Shown here one piece after another: positions 38,573-50,259 of a DNA stretch of 64,000 nt. The stretch spans positions 15,897,001-15,961,000 of the forward strand of contig NC_088347.1 in the NCBI RefSeq assembly GCF_036884655.1. The letters are read 5' to 3'. The number at the start of each line of letters is the position of its first letter. The stretch's first letter is position 1. The position numbers and the translations under genes were made by a program. The notes under the pieces were generated by a model. The model saw only the letters and a list, made by a program, of their open reading frames with translations, made no database searches and had not been told where the DNA came from. The DNA is from Musa acuminata AAA Group (lineage: Eukaryota > Streptophyta > Magnoliopsida > Zingiberales > Musaceae).

Positions 38573-39941
38573 TGCTCGGACCAAGTCGGCACAAAGAGGG
38601 GGGGGGGGGGGGGGGTGGGTGAATTAGTACTTTCGTAAAAATTATGTCGAGTCAGAAATCTTCATATGATAAAAGCTTGTATCGAAAATGTTTGTAAGAG
38701 TGTATAGCTAAAGTAACGAGGAAGTAAAGTAATTTGCAATTAAGGTAAATAGCAAAACAAAAATGCAAACCAATTTATAGTGGTTCGGTCGTCGTGACCT
38801 ACAACATCCACTCCCGATTCCTCTTCACTCGAGGCCATCGGCTTCCACTACCGGTCTTCTTTTAATGTGCGAAGACCAACCACCCTTATACTCTTTCTTC
38901 TTTCCACAGGTTTAGGAGAGAACCTTTACACCCTTCTTTTAAAGTGTTCCCTCACACACCACCCTTAGGACTATCACTAAGCTCTTGGAGGAGGAACTCT
39001 ATACTTAAAAGAGTTTTATAACCTTGGAATAAGAGTTTTTGCTCTCTTTTCATGTATCTTCGAAGTAGAAATTTGTGGGGTATTTATAGACCCTAAATGA
39101 CTTCAAAACTTAGAGCCCAAATTCAAATCCTCGAGTTTTCGGGGTACTGGTCGTACCACCACCATTACTGGGTGGTACCACTGCCTGCTAGTCTGACACT
39201 CGGTGGTACCACCACCTAGTCTGATGGTACCACCACCTGACATATTAACACTAGGTGGTACCACCGCCCAATCTAATGGTACAACCGCCTAACACAATTT
39301 GGAAGACTATGTTCGGGTGGTACCATCGCCCAATCTGAGGGTACCACTACCTGACATAGTCTTGAATACTATGTCTGGGTGGTACCACTGCCTAGTTTGG
39401 GCGGTATCACCGCTAGACCCTACTATAGGACACTAAATGAGCCAAACAACAGGCCCAATTCAACCCTGATTTAGGCCCAAATGGCTCCTAATTGACTTGA
39501 CATTATTTTATCCTAATATCGACTCAATTAGAGCTAAACTAACTCGATCTTGATAATTTATTATAAAGCACGAATCATATGTTGTCTGCTATGTTATTGG
39601 TTCTTCTGGCACTTCGTTCGATCCTTCGACGCATCGTCCTCTCCTTCGGCTTATTGTCCAATCGACATGTTGACTCCCGTAGCATCTGATCTCCTTGGTG
39701 CAATGTCCAATCCTTCCACCCAATGCCCGAATTCATGGCATAAAGCCTTTTGCCAACACGTCGATTGATCCTCTGACCTAACATCCAATCTTTTGACATG
39801 TTCACTCCGGCCCAACGTTCGATTCCTCCTACTTTAATCAATTTGCCTCTCCTTGATTGAAGCTAGTCTTGCGTCACTCAAAATACAAATTAGATCACAA
39901 ACTTATCAATTAATTTTATTATCGAAATCTAAGATTCAACA
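38573..39941 (-). repeat. LTR of element D
   Basis: About 1.37 kb with ends related to the other Sirevirus LTRs (GATTCAACA at 39933-39941), but the 38573 end is diverged (tgctcggaccaagtcggc). It includes an 18-G run at about 38600 and a cluster of about eight GGTGGTACCACCGCC-type palindromes at 39150-39410, with a TATAAATA-type box at about 39080. Confidence 0.78.
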
Positions 39942-41200
39942 CCCTCCTGACCGAGGAGATCCTTGGGGGGTCGAGCGAGGGCTTGCCGGACGAGCTTCAA
40001 GAGGAGTGCATGATTGGTGGCTGAAGGGTGGGCCATTGCACTGAGGTCATTAATTGTGCCAATTGGGGTAGGAGTGGGGCGATGGTTTGCATCATGTCAA
40101 TGAGGGCTTGGACTTGCCAAGTGAGGCCTAGGAAAGTATTTGATGGGACGAGCAGGGAGCCTATGCTCGGCCCTAGGGGAAAGTCTTAGGTCATTGAGTA
40201 GATGCTAGTAGTGCCTTAGTGTTTGGGCCAAAGTGGAGGCGTCGACCTACTAGAAGGGAGGCATACGCCTCCCTGCTCAGAGGGGCCTAGGGCCATGGGT
40301 AGTGCCTCATCGCTGGAGCGCTCGTTGGGAGAAGTGCTAGAAGGATATTTCTATGATATTCAGCCATCCTTCTAGCATTAGAATATTAACACACGAAAAT
40401 TGTCGACCGGTGAGTCGGTCTGATTGGTCCACTATCGAAAGTGCAAGTTATTCGCGATGACTCCTCTTTGTTGACACGGAGGGTTGAAATGATGATCTTG
40501 CATGGAGAGCCCACTAGGGGAGGTGGTTCACCGTGGGAGTGGTTTGGCCCTTGTTTGATGGAGTTGGGTTTCAGAGCTGGGTCATTCTTACTACTCGGTT
40601 GCCTCTTGACTACATCTCTAGATGGCATCGGGGGTCATGCACAATAGATCTGCACTAAGGGCATCATGGCTCGACCCTTCCAATGCTTAAGTCAAAGAGA
40701 TGGAGGGGGAGGTTAAAAATGCAAGTGTGAGAGTAAAAGCTCTTGCACTCTTGCCTCAGCTTGGTTCGGGGCTTAGCTTTTATACGTGGGTATTGAGCGA
40801 CCTATACGTTCATTCGCCAAGGCCCCCCTTTCCCTGCATGGTAAAGGCATCAATAAGGGTGGCTTGCTGGCATGTGTCCTTTGGTGCTTGGGACAGATCG
40901 TTGGGGAGAGGCTTTTAGGCTGACTTCCTTGTCGCTTTGAGCTAATTCCCTCCCTTCATCGATCATCGAGAAGGGAAGTTTGATGAAATCAAACCATGCT
41001 ATCAGTTATTAATGTGGAGGCATGATTTCCGTTGATGTATTAGTTAGGAGCATGTCATGTGGGCCCATTCTTGAAAGATGAGGCAGACGACATAGCCTTC
41101 TACTAGCGATCATAGGAAATAGGTGATTTCTGAGCTTTTGCTTGGAGTCCTAGGATTATCTCAATTAATATCTTATATCTCCCCTGCAGTAAGACTTTCA
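39942..41200 (-). mobile_element. Probable Tat-type Ty3/Gypsy LTR fragment
   Basis: On the minus strand a TATAAAAG box (about 40779-40786) is followed by 'tctttgacttaagcattgga' (around 40690), a phrase reminiscent of LTRs of Tat-lineage plant Gypsy elements. No coding domain is visible and ends were not fixed. A hairpin with 12-bp perfect arms (tgctagaaggat, 40335-40346 and 40366-40377) lies in the left part. Confidence 0.4.
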
Positions 41201-43074
41201 TTAAATGTGTAACTTCAAGGAACATTTCTTGATTCTGCCATGAGTCTTTTTACTTGAATTCGTAATTAAATTTAAATATTAATTTATCGCTGAGTTTAAA
41301 TTTAATTAGAACTATATTAGCAATCATGATACAAACTTAAATTTAAATTTTCCTTTTATTGTTGCTAATTCTATAATTATCAATGCTCCTCCTGCACTTT
41401 AGCCCGCCGACTAGTCCCGTGGTTCAAGAAACGGTCCTCCGTTGGGGATTCATCCTGACAGCTTTATAGATCGAAAAAATAGAAATTGACACCATGTCAG
41501 ATTTATCAATCTCACTACTCTCGGTCGTCTGAGTTTTTTTCTTGTTACGGAAATAATAAAGATTCTACGCTGACAACCTTATGATCAATAATAAACAAGA
41601 GATGCAAACAAGTTGGTTGTACCTGACACCACTTGCGATGAATTGTATATTACGAGGATGAAAGAGCTTAAATACAAACCCCAAAAAACCAAGGAATTAA
41701 CACAAAAATACAAATCCTAAATAGAAGATTCACGTGATTCTATCTTTTTTCTTATAATAAATTTTCTCACTGCAGAGTTAGTATAGCAGGTAAAACTTTA
41801 CCCAAAAAACACAAGAAAATCCTAATCTAGTGTCATTTATATACTCACATAACAATTTTTCCCTCCGTCCTTCAAGATTTAGTATAGAAAATCCTAAAAG
41901 TGACATTATTCCGTTATATTCGTCCCTCATCAAAATCTTGAGATCCACAAATTAATGATAGAATAATCAAACTATAAGATCTAAGGGTTTCTTTCTATAT
42001 TTGAATATTATCTCTGAAAGAGTATTGTTCACCGACCAATTTAGTTCAAATTAGGAGTTCAAAAACAGTTATCAACCCTAAACAAGGAAATCTTCGTTGG
42101 GATAAGACCTCCTTTTCACACGCACAGGCATAGTGGTTAATAATTCTAACAAGAAATCCATACTATATTTTGAATAGATGCAGCCCGAAGACTGGTAATG
42201 TGCGATGTATTGAGCAGTTGCTAATCAATAACATCAATTAATTGAGTGGCTAAGCTCTTGCGTAGTACCATAGGGATTGTGATTGAGGAACTACCTCATG
42301 ACATGTTGTCAATGTCTTCTATCAGAAGCCATGGACGCATGCACATGGTTATCATGTATCATTGGATCTGTTGACTTAGAAGTCATGCTTCAATGGATTT
42401 CCTATTGAATGATTGAAGTGATAGATCTGTCCGATAGCAATCAAACAAGAAAGATGGGCCACCAAATGCCAAGGCCTTCCTTGATTACTGTTCACAAAAG
42501 GACAATACCTTGATTAAGACTAGTTCGAGGGCTAAGTAGAAGTTAACAGTCTCTTACTAAGCATTTCCGTTCTTGGAACGAGAACTAAAACTATCGGTTC
42601 TTGAATCGAAACTAAATTCATTTGAAATCATTTGGTTCTGATTTCAAATTCAATAGAATCGGAATCGTTGATTCTAGGAAAAGATCACCAGTCCTGGAAC
42701 TAAGGTCAGGGTTACTTTGAGATTTTTAAGAGAATTTTTCTTAACTAATTTAAGAATTACATAATATGAAAGAAACTAATATGTTAATACACAGGAGACA
42801 TTCAAGTCCTTTTCAAAGGGTTAAGAGTTCAATTTCCTCTATTTTAAGTTGAAGCTGCTAAAGGTTATGTAAATAGAAACTAATAAGGGTTATGATGGCT
42901 ATTCTCAGGTTGAATTTGACATCTCAAGCTTTTGCATTGAGATGGTTTCTTGACTTTAATTCAATTCTAGATTGGCCTGCTTAGTATCCTTCCTTGTCAA
43001 TATGATAAAAGAATAGACTATGAGAACACATCTCCAGAGTCTTCTTTATCTTATTCACAGAGGTGGCACGTCTC
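41200..43074. other. Intergenic, nothing recognised
   Basis: No coding region, LTR end or clear repeat that I can support; probably degraded transposon and intergenic DNA. Confidence 0.4.
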
Positions 43075-43345
43075 CAAAATAATTATTTTTTATCCATTTT
43101 GATGTGCTCTTCCTTATCATGAGGTGGCAGAAAAAGAAGAGGAAATAGCCACAACAATATGCACATTAGAGAGTGAGATAGTTATTCGGCTTTGTTACAT
43201 CCAAATTTGAACCAAAATAATTATTTCTTGTCCATTTTGATGTGTCCTTCCTCCGAAGAACAGATCACAAAAAAAAATTCACAACTTCCACTCTTTTTCA
43301 TGAGGTGGCAGGAAAAAGAAAATTTGGTCACAGCAAAATGTACAT

Positions 43346-43400
<55 letters not shown>
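43075..43400. repeat. Tandem duplication ending in an (AG)27 microsatellite
   Basis: Segments starting at 43075 and 43213 share 'caaaataattatt', 'tccattttgatgtg', 'catgaggtggcag' and 'acattagagag'. In the first copy the purine end is short (gagagtgag); in the second it has expanded to a 54-bp AG run at 43347-43400. Confidence 0.75.
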
Positions 43401-43403
<3 letters not shown>

Positions 43404-43484
43404 GAAATAAATAAAAGCAGCAACTGAGAGACCACTAAAAATTGTTATCCCCGATGCATGAAAAAACACGGCGATGCCACAGTC

Positions 43485-43937
43485 TCAGTCTTCTGATATG
43501 GTCTCGAGATGCGGCCTCCATACTCCAACTCGGCCACTCCGCCGCCAGCGGTGACACACCTTCGTCGAAACGACTTCCTGCTCAACTGAGTTGTCATGAT
43601 CCAAGTCTTTGACAACGACGACGTCGCCACCAGTTTTCTGGGGCCTTTTCCGGTGAATCTTCTTCCTCTCCTTCCCCGGCAACGCTGATTCTGGTAACAA
43701 GAAGTAGATATTGCCTCTCTTCAGCTCCGAGTCCGGCGACAGCATGAAGATCTTGCGGACGACTCCCTGAGAGCACGGCTTGCTGATGACGTGGTTGGGG
43801 TGAGCTGCCAGAACTTCCCTGGCAGAGACCGGGCGACTGTACAGCTCCACTTGGCCACTGAGATGGACGACTCGGACGACGTCGAGCGCGCCGCAGGGAA
43901 GAACGCAAGCCAAACAGCACCGTAGGCTGTTGCCCAT
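43485..43937 (-). CDS. PADRE (DUF4228) domain protein, 150 aa
   Basis: A single-exon frame that begins MGNSLRCCLACVLPCGALDV, with Gly2 and nearby Cys that would suit N-myristoylation and palmitoylation and so membrane attachment. It continues with the DUF4228/PADRE core: VRVVHLSGQVELYSRPVSA, then VLAAHPNHVISKPC, and 'LKRGNIYFLLPESAL'. A basic linker (KERKKIHRKRPQK) precedes a variable tail that ends with a conserved-looking WRPHLETISED. The length is normal for the family. The start is supported by the MGNS motif and a TATA box 57 bp upstream. PADRE proteins are plant-specific and many respond to stress or pathogens; the biochemical role is unknown. The frame shows no damage. Confidence 0.9.
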   Translation of the reverse strand: MGNSLRCCLACVLPCGALDVVRVVHLSGQVELYSRPVSAREVLAAHPNHVISKPCSQGVVRKIFMLSPDSELKRGNIYFLLPESALPGKERKKIHRKRPQKTGGDVVVVKDLDHDNSVEQEVVSTKVCHRWRRSGRVGVWRPHLETISED

Positions 43938-43993
43938 CTTCTCTTCTTCTTCTTCTCAGCTCTCCTCTTCGTGTTTTGAGATCGCTCTATGGG

Positions 43994-44000
43994 TTATATA
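43994..44000 (-). promoter_or_regulatory. TATA box of the PADRE gene
   Basis: TATATAA on the minus strand, predicting transcription start near 43965 and a leader of about 30 nt with a GAAGAA-rich end. Confidence 0.6.
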
Positions 44001-44003
44001 GAT

Positions 44004-44197
44004 GCCATCATCACCCGAACTTCCAATAAACTGACCTGAAGGTTTTGCTGCATCACGACAAGAAGATATATTATAGAATTGTGGATCATCAATGACAGGT
44101 GCCATCATCACTCAAACTTCCAATAAACTAAGCTGAAGGTTTGGCTGTATCAGGACAAGAAGATATATTATAGAATTGTGGATCATCAATGACGGGT
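44004..44197. repeat. 97-bp tandem duplication upstream of the PADRE gene
   Basis: Copies 44004-44100 and 44101-44197 match at all but about eight positions. They start 4 bp upstream of the TATA box (in gene direction), so the proximal promoter is doubled. Confidence 0.9.
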
Positions 44198-44714
44198 GCA
44201 CCTTCAAATCATGTTCTCTATTCACTTGTACCCAACAGTAAGAGAAGCAGTAAGCCTCATTGCACGTCTCATTACTTGCCTTGCAATAAGTGAAATGGAA
44301 AACAGAGCGAGTGGGAATCAGGTGATCACATCGGAGAATGTTTTCGTAGGTCCTCCGGCAGATCACGAAAACCTAGTGTTACTGCTCAAACTGTCAGTTG
44401 TGAAGCTAACGATGACGGTGTCGGTGCCCAGTGAATGCCTCCGATACGTCCACACCGACCACCGCGTCCCCGGGTGGCCAGATCCGTCTTTAGGAGACCT
44501 ACCGCCTTGGACGCTTCGACGCGGGAACGGAAGAGGACAAGAAGAGAGGCGCACTAAAATAAGGTGCTGTTGTATACGGTAAGGCCTCGCCTCGCCTCTC
44601 GTACAGTGGTAGTTCATTAGCTGTCATCTGTGTCTTCTTGAGATTCATCGGCTTGTGGACTTCACGATTACATATCTGAGCTTTAATGCTTTGAAGTAGT
44701 CTAATAAGTTACAG

Positions 44715-44717
<3 letters not shown>
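44198..44717. other. No recognised gene
   Basis: Open frames exist on both strands (for example 44196-44582, plus) but match no family I know and share the same GC-rich patch. I do not call a gene. Confidence 0.35.

Positions 44718-44809
<92 letters not shown>
44718..44809. repeat. (AT)46 microsatellite
   Basis: A 92-bp uninterrupted AT run, close in length to the (TA)48 tract at 5217. Confidence 0.97.
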
Positions 44810-44813
<4 letters not shown>

Positions 44814-45307
44814 CCAAAGAAAGTTGCTAGTCGAACACTATAACTAAGCTAGTCTTCATAGTCCCACAGATCAGCTGTGCTGTTGCATGGTCCTTCGTTC
44901 TTGTTCATGATTAGAATCTCTCCGTCCAGAATTCTATTGACAACGTTCCACAAAAGAAACAGAAGATGAAACCGTAAATATAAAAAATATAGTTATATAT
45001 AATTTTAATACAAATCAAATAACGATAAATAAAAATCAAAATTATGTTATTATTCAGAAAATTTTTATCTGATCTATAAAATCATCAAATTCATAAATTA
45101 CAATGATACCAAAAATTAAAAATAAATCTGTAATCTCAATTTATGATGTTCTCATACTTATAAAATCCTTCATTTTTTATGGATAAGAATCTTAAATGAT
45201 AATAAAATAATCCCTTCTAAAAAAACCTTATTATAAATGATCCTTTTTATTAATCGATAATTATAATTAAAATCAATTAAATCTATAAAATGATTGATAA
45301 TATATCA

Positions 45308-45499
<192 letters not shown>

Positions 45500-45567
45500 T
45501 TAGAGTAGTTTACCTCTGTTACTGTCGCCTCTGGCAGAAACAAAGTGCAGTGGTCGACCTTCACGAC

Positions 45568-45694
45568 AAGTCGATCATGTATGAGGTCTCGGTCATCTCT
45601 TGATGATCCCAATGGAGAGTAAGCCTGCAAAATTCGAGCATTCGATCAAATTTTGGTCACCGTCTAATGAATCATTTCAGATCACTTCCTATAA
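45568..45694. repeat. Direct repeat, copy 1, containing the AKR exon
   Basis: About 125 bp starting gtcgatcatgtatgaggtct. It matches 46453-46580 with a handful of changes. This copy keeps the exon acceptor (TTTTGCAG) and an open frame. Confidence 0.85.
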
Positions 45695-45699
45695 ATTTT

Positions 45700-46430
45700 G
45701 GCCCGTTTATGAGCTTTTTTGGCCTATTTTTGCGCCATTTTCGCGTGCTGCAGTGACCGTGATGAGCGAAACAAAACGTCAACCATCTTAGCACCTTGAA
45801 ACCCCCCGGGTGGTACAGGACTAGATGGAACTTTCATATAGTAGGGAAGGTGCTGCCCCTCGCTTCGCTCGCTGTCCGTCTCTCGTCGCTCATTCGCGCA
45901 GCAAAAAATGGCCAATTTTGACTCGTTTTTGGGTTGTTTTAACTTGTTTTTGGGTCGTTTTTGCGTGCCATGGTGATCGTGGTGAGCGGAGAGAAACGTT
46001 AGCCATCTCAGTACCCTGAAACCCCCCGGGTGGTATAGAGCTGGATGAGACTTTCATATAGCAGGGAAGGTGCTGCCCCTTGCTTCTCTCGCTGTCCACC
46101 TCTCGTCGTTCGTTTGCGTAGCCAAAAATGATCAGTTTTGACTCCTTTTTGGGCTATTTTGGCCTGTTTTTGGGCCATCTTAGCACCTTGGAACCCCCCG
46201 AGTGGTAAGGGCTGGATGGGGCTTTCGTATAGCAGGGAAGGTGCTGCCCCTCGCATTGCTCGCTATCCACCTCTCGCCGCTCGCTTGTGCAGTAAAAAAT
46301 GACTAGTTTTAGCCCATTTTTGGGTTGTTTTTGGCCTATTTTTGGGCCGTTCTTGCATGCAGTGGTGACCGTCATGAGTGGAGTAAAACATCAGCCATCT
46401 CAGCACCCTATAACCCCCTAGGTGGCACAG
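45700..46430. repeat. Tandem array of four imperfect units of about 170-220 bp
   Basis: The phrase 'gccatctcagcaccctgaaa' followed by 'ccccccgggtggtatag' recurs near 45781, 45999, 46172 and 46393. Each is followed by 'ctttcatatagcagggaagg', 'tgctgcccctcg', a 'cgctgtccacctctcg' segment and a 'tttttgggctgttttggcc' T/G-rich stretch. The short open frames on the minus strand all derive from this unit. Genomic abundance cannot be judged here. Confidence 0.85.
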
Positions 46431-46452
46431 GGTAAGCCTACAAATATTTGAA

Positions 46453-46580
46453 GTCGATCATGTATGAGGTCTCAATCATCTGTTGATGATCCCAATGGAG
46501 AGTAAGCTTGCAAAATTCGAGCATTCGATCAAATTTTGGTTACCATCTGATGAATCACTTCAGATCACTTCCTACAAATA
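46453..46580. repeat. Direct repeat, copy 2, mutated AKR exon
   Basis: The counterpart of 45568-45694. The acceptor AG-G has become AA-G and a CGA codon has become TGA, so this duplicate exon is dead. Confidence 0.82.
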
Positions 46581-46775
46581 TTTGAAGTCTCGATTAGAGT
46601 ATATAATTATTATTTATACTCAAATTTTGGAGTATATAATTGTTTTCTCTCCTTAGAACAAGAAAGAGCTGCTTACCGTTGCATGGATCCCATTCTTCTC
46701 GGGAGCCTCCAGCACCCTATAATTCCTCTAGCCCGGTGTATCACCATCTATGTTCTAGATGAAGTGCATCACATA

Positions 46776-47031
46776 CAATACTCCATGGGGAAGTTGATGT
46801 TAGAATTAAACTTGATTCAAGTGTCATAAAGAGATTAATTTTATTAAAAGAAAAATTCATTAGATCAAGAGAGATTTATTACATCAAGAAGAAAAAATAG
46901 ATTAAATGTCGGGTCATGAAACATAGAGTTTCTGAAATTGTAAAGAGTTTTCTTGAGAGAAATATAGAAGATTGAAGCTTATCCTACTCTTCCTCTGTTT
47001 GATAACTCTATCCCTTCTTCCTATTAAGATC
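46776..47031. other. Short AT-rich spacer before element E
   Basis: No feature is recognised. The last five bases, agatc (47027-47031), would be the left target duplication of the E-F array; the partner lies beyond the window. Confidence 0.4.
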
Positions 47032-48232
47032 TGTTAGGATCGAAGCGGCACTAAGAGGGGGGGGGGGTGAATTAGTGCAGCGGATTAAAACGTTGGTTTC
47101 GATAAATCTTTCATACAATAAAAACCGAACTTGAAAAGCTTAACTTGAACGCGTGTTCGTAAAGGTGTGCAACAAAGGTAATGAGGAAATAAAGCACGTA
47201 AGAAGGTTTGTAGTAATGTAAATAGCAATAAGAAAATGCAAACCAGAGATTACGCCAATTTTAAAGTGGTTCGGTCAAATGACCTACATCCACTTGTGAG
47301 GCCCTCTTCGATGAGGCTCCCACCTTCCATTAACAAATCTCTTGAAGGGGAAGGACAAATACCCCTCTTACAACCTTTTACAAGTAGTTCACACTCTTAC
47401 AAATTTTCAGCAAGAAAGAAGGAGGTGAACACTCTAGCAAATTGAAAACAAGACTTGCTAAGATTTTTCTAAGACCATTTTCTCAATCTATTGCTTTTCA
47501 AAAAGTTGTAATCTCAACTGAGAATTGAGGGGTATTTATAGGCCTCCAGAGGATTCAAATTTGGGCTCCAAAATTTGAATTCTCTTTGGTTCCCGATGCT
47601 GACGGTGCCACCGCCTGTCAGTGTCTGACACTGACAGTGTACTGGCGGTGCCACCGCCCAGTCTAGTGGTGCCACCACTAGGCACTTCGGTTCACTGGTT
47701 GGGCTTTAAGTCCAGCCCAAACTAAGTCTAATTTTGGGCCTAGTTGGCCCCTAACCAGGATATAGGATTATCTTTTAATCCTAAACCTAATTACATGTGA
47801 ACTACGTAACTAAAAACATCCCAAGCAAGTTTTCAACCGCGAACGTCGAGTCTTGTTCCGGCGAGCTTTCCGATGAACTTCCGGCGGACTTCCGATATGC
47901 CCTCGGATTTCTTCCCACGGACTCCCAACAGGCTCCCGATCTTGTGACGACTTCAACGAGTAGCCAAGTCTTCTCGGTGATCTCCGCGAACCTCCGACGA
48001 TCTCTTCGGAGAAATTCCAAAAATTTTGACAAGTTCCCGATTTCTTCTCGGTTGGTTCCGGCAGCATCTCCGACGATTCTTCGGACTCTTAAACGTCCAT
48101 CGAACTTGACTCCGATATTCTTGCTTTATGTTTTCTGGTTATCGTAGTTAATCCTGCACACTTAACTCAATAATATGGATTATATCAATTAACCCATCAA
48201 TTGATTTTATCATCAAAATCCAAGATTCAACA
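47032..48232 (-). repeat. LTR 1 of the E-F array
   Basis: About 1.2 kb, starting TGTTGAATCTTGG on the minus strand. A TATAAATA box is at 47532-47539, with palindromes ggcggtgccaccgcc-like at 47601-47679 on its upstream side. It is more diverged from LTR 2 than LTR 2 is from LTR 3. Confidence 0.92.
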
Positions 48233-48935
48233 ATCTCCCCCTTTTTGATGATGACAATCAATTGATGACGGAGTTAAACATAACTCCCCCTATCTAAATG
48301 TCATATTATGAGAAGATAAAAACACTTGAATTCTATCCCATTGAATTCAAGCATAAACCGATAATTTCTAACCGTTGAACTTATCATTATTCTCAGTAAA
48401 TACGAAACTTCGATGAAAATCATTTTCAAGTCGAATGATAAGGGACAATTTTTACTACAATAAGAGATAAAGATTTTCAACATTAATTTCATGATATAAA
48501 TGTAAGGCATGATTTCAATATGATCAACCAATCTTGTGATATTCTCAAAAATTTTGCAAGGCATATAAGACATTCGTATCACACAAGCTTTTACAATTCA
48601 TATAAGTCATGCTATTAAAATGATACAAGTCATCACTTTTCTCCCCCTTTGTCATCAACAAAAAGGAGATGAGACTCGAAGCACACAATTTGTGATCATA
48701 AAATCATTAGAGAAAGAATTCAGCATTAAGATTAATCATATAAAATTGATCATTCAAATTTGCTAAAAATATTTATCCAGAAAAAAAAAATCAGCATTCA
48801 TTCAGAAAAAGAGCCAGCATATATCCAGAATTTTAAAAATATATCTAAAAAGAAGGTTCAGCTTTCGTTCAAAAAAATGACAAACTTCGAACTTGATATT
48901 AAGAGTAAACATAACAGAATAAAAAGATACATCAA

Positions 48936-50048
48936 TTAATTCTTAGGAGGTAATCCATAGTGCTGATACATGACATCTATTTTTTGATTCATTTGTTGTA
49001 GTTCATTCAAAATTTTATTTTGCTGGATTTGAATTTGTTCTTGCTGCGATTTGAGTTGGTCTTGTTGGAATTTGATCTAAGACAGTTTTGCCATAATGAG
49101 TCCTTTAGAGGATGAAACAGGAGCTGAAGGTGCTGCGCCAAAGGGACTAAGAGGATATTCATTTCCCCTAAGAATTGATGTTTCTGGGTGTTCTAATGGT
49201 GGAGGAATAGGATCAGTCCTTCTAGGTTACCTTACCCATATACAATTGTTAAATGTGCACCTAAGTCTTTTCAGTAGATTTCTATTGATGGTGTTATATC
49301 TATCACTTTGAATTGTTTCTTCATCGGGTGGGATGCAAATCTCATGGGCAAGAAGAAATCTAGTGATTAACCTCCCATATGGCAACATAGTATCTTTAGC
49401 TATAATATCCTGCATGTGTTGCCGAATTGAGTATCCAAAACATTTATGTTGACCGGTCATAATCTAATACATGGTGCTTATCTCTATTTAACTCATTTCA
49501 TCAAGATGAAATTGCTTAGGGAATAGTATTCTTGTTATGATATGATGAAGAATTTTAAAGTTAAAGGGCAGTAAGTGTTCGCAACTTTTGGGTATTATTC
49601 CGAGGTCCGAGTTTGCAAAAATAGTTTCGACAGCTTCGGTGTAAGTTGCTCCGATTATATTAACATCCCATTTACCTCTAAAATAGCAGCCCTTATCTTT
49701 TTCAGTGATTCCAATTAGTTCACAAATAGTACTATCAAAAATCCTAATTTGTGTTCCTAGAAGGTAAGTACTTAGGCTATCGTCATCTACCCATAAGTTT
49801 GTATAAAAGAGCCTAACTAACCTAGGATAAATTGGTTCATCTATTTGTAGAAGAGGTAGGGCCTCTAGATGAGCAAACCACCTAATGGGTTCTAAGTTTT
49901 CTAGTTCATCGAGATCAACGTGTTTACCCTTATGGATACATCTTGTTTCAAATTTTGGAAACCTAAGAGCCATTTCTTTGGATCTAAAAATATCGTGGTC
50001 ATATGAATCTCCTTCAATCCTTTTCCCTTTTGATCTCTTAGGAGCCAT
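48936..50048 (-). pseudogene. Third ORF of element E (plant-transposon-protein-like), stop-interrupted
   Basis: The frame is 1,113 nt from ATG 50048 (MAPKRSKGKRIEGDSYDHDI) to TAA 48936-48938, the same length as in F, but broken by several stops that look like C-to-T changes (CAA to TAA, TGG to TAG). A basic N-terminus leads into a conserved-looking domain (LEPIRWFAHLEALPLL, YPRLVRLFYTNLWVDDDSL, IFDSTICELIGI, GCYFRGKWDV). This recalls the layout of the 'putative plant transposon protein' family that accompanies plant retroelements. The C-terminus is Gln-rich and probably a coiled coil (IQIQQNKILNELQQMNQKI). Function is unknown. It occupies the position of the env-like gene of some Sireviruses but shows no signal peptide or membrane span. 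Confidence 0.75.
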
Positions 50049-50051
50049 TAT

Positions 50052-50132
50052 CTAGACAAAATGATAGATAAAAAAAAAAATGAAATTGTAAATAGTAGAT
50101 AAAACAATGAGAAGAGGAAGGAAAGATTTTAC
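50052..50132 (-). other. Candidate 5'-leader intron of the third ORF (element E)
   Basis: On the minus strand: donor ataag/GTAAAATC, a T-rich interior and acceptor TTTTGTCTAG, then ATA-ATG. It is 81 nt long. The same signals occur in F. Confidence 0.45.
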
Positions 50133-50259
50133 CTTATGGAGTGTTTTTTGGAGGATGGAGAGCTTGGACCAACAAGAATCCCTCTCCAAGACTTCTAGAG
50201 GTTAGAATGAGAGTTAGAAAGTGTTTGGGAGAGTTTGAGCGAGGCCTTCACGGGTTGGG

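Larger units (their letters stand above)
37712..39941 (-). mobile_element. Element D: 5' LTR and partial gag of a Sirevirus-like element
   Basis: On the minus strand: LTR 39941 to 38573, primer site at 38559-38570 (TGGTATCAGAGC), gag from 38519 leftward. The gag breaks off at 37712, within the Cys-Tyr-Glu start of the zinc knuckle, where the LTR of element G begins. The left remainder of D (pol, 3' LTR) is not found on the other side of G, so it was deleted after G inserted. Confidence 0.78.

Noticed and set aside
44196..44617. 128-codon plus-strand and 84-codon minus-strand frames
   Set aside because: No recognisable family, mutual overlap on opposite strands, and the first starts inside the end of the 97-bp duplication; not enough support for a gene.
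45724..46375. Several 60-80 codon minus-strand frames (LPYYMKVPSSP-like)
   Set aside because: Repeated translations of the 170-220 bp tandem unit.
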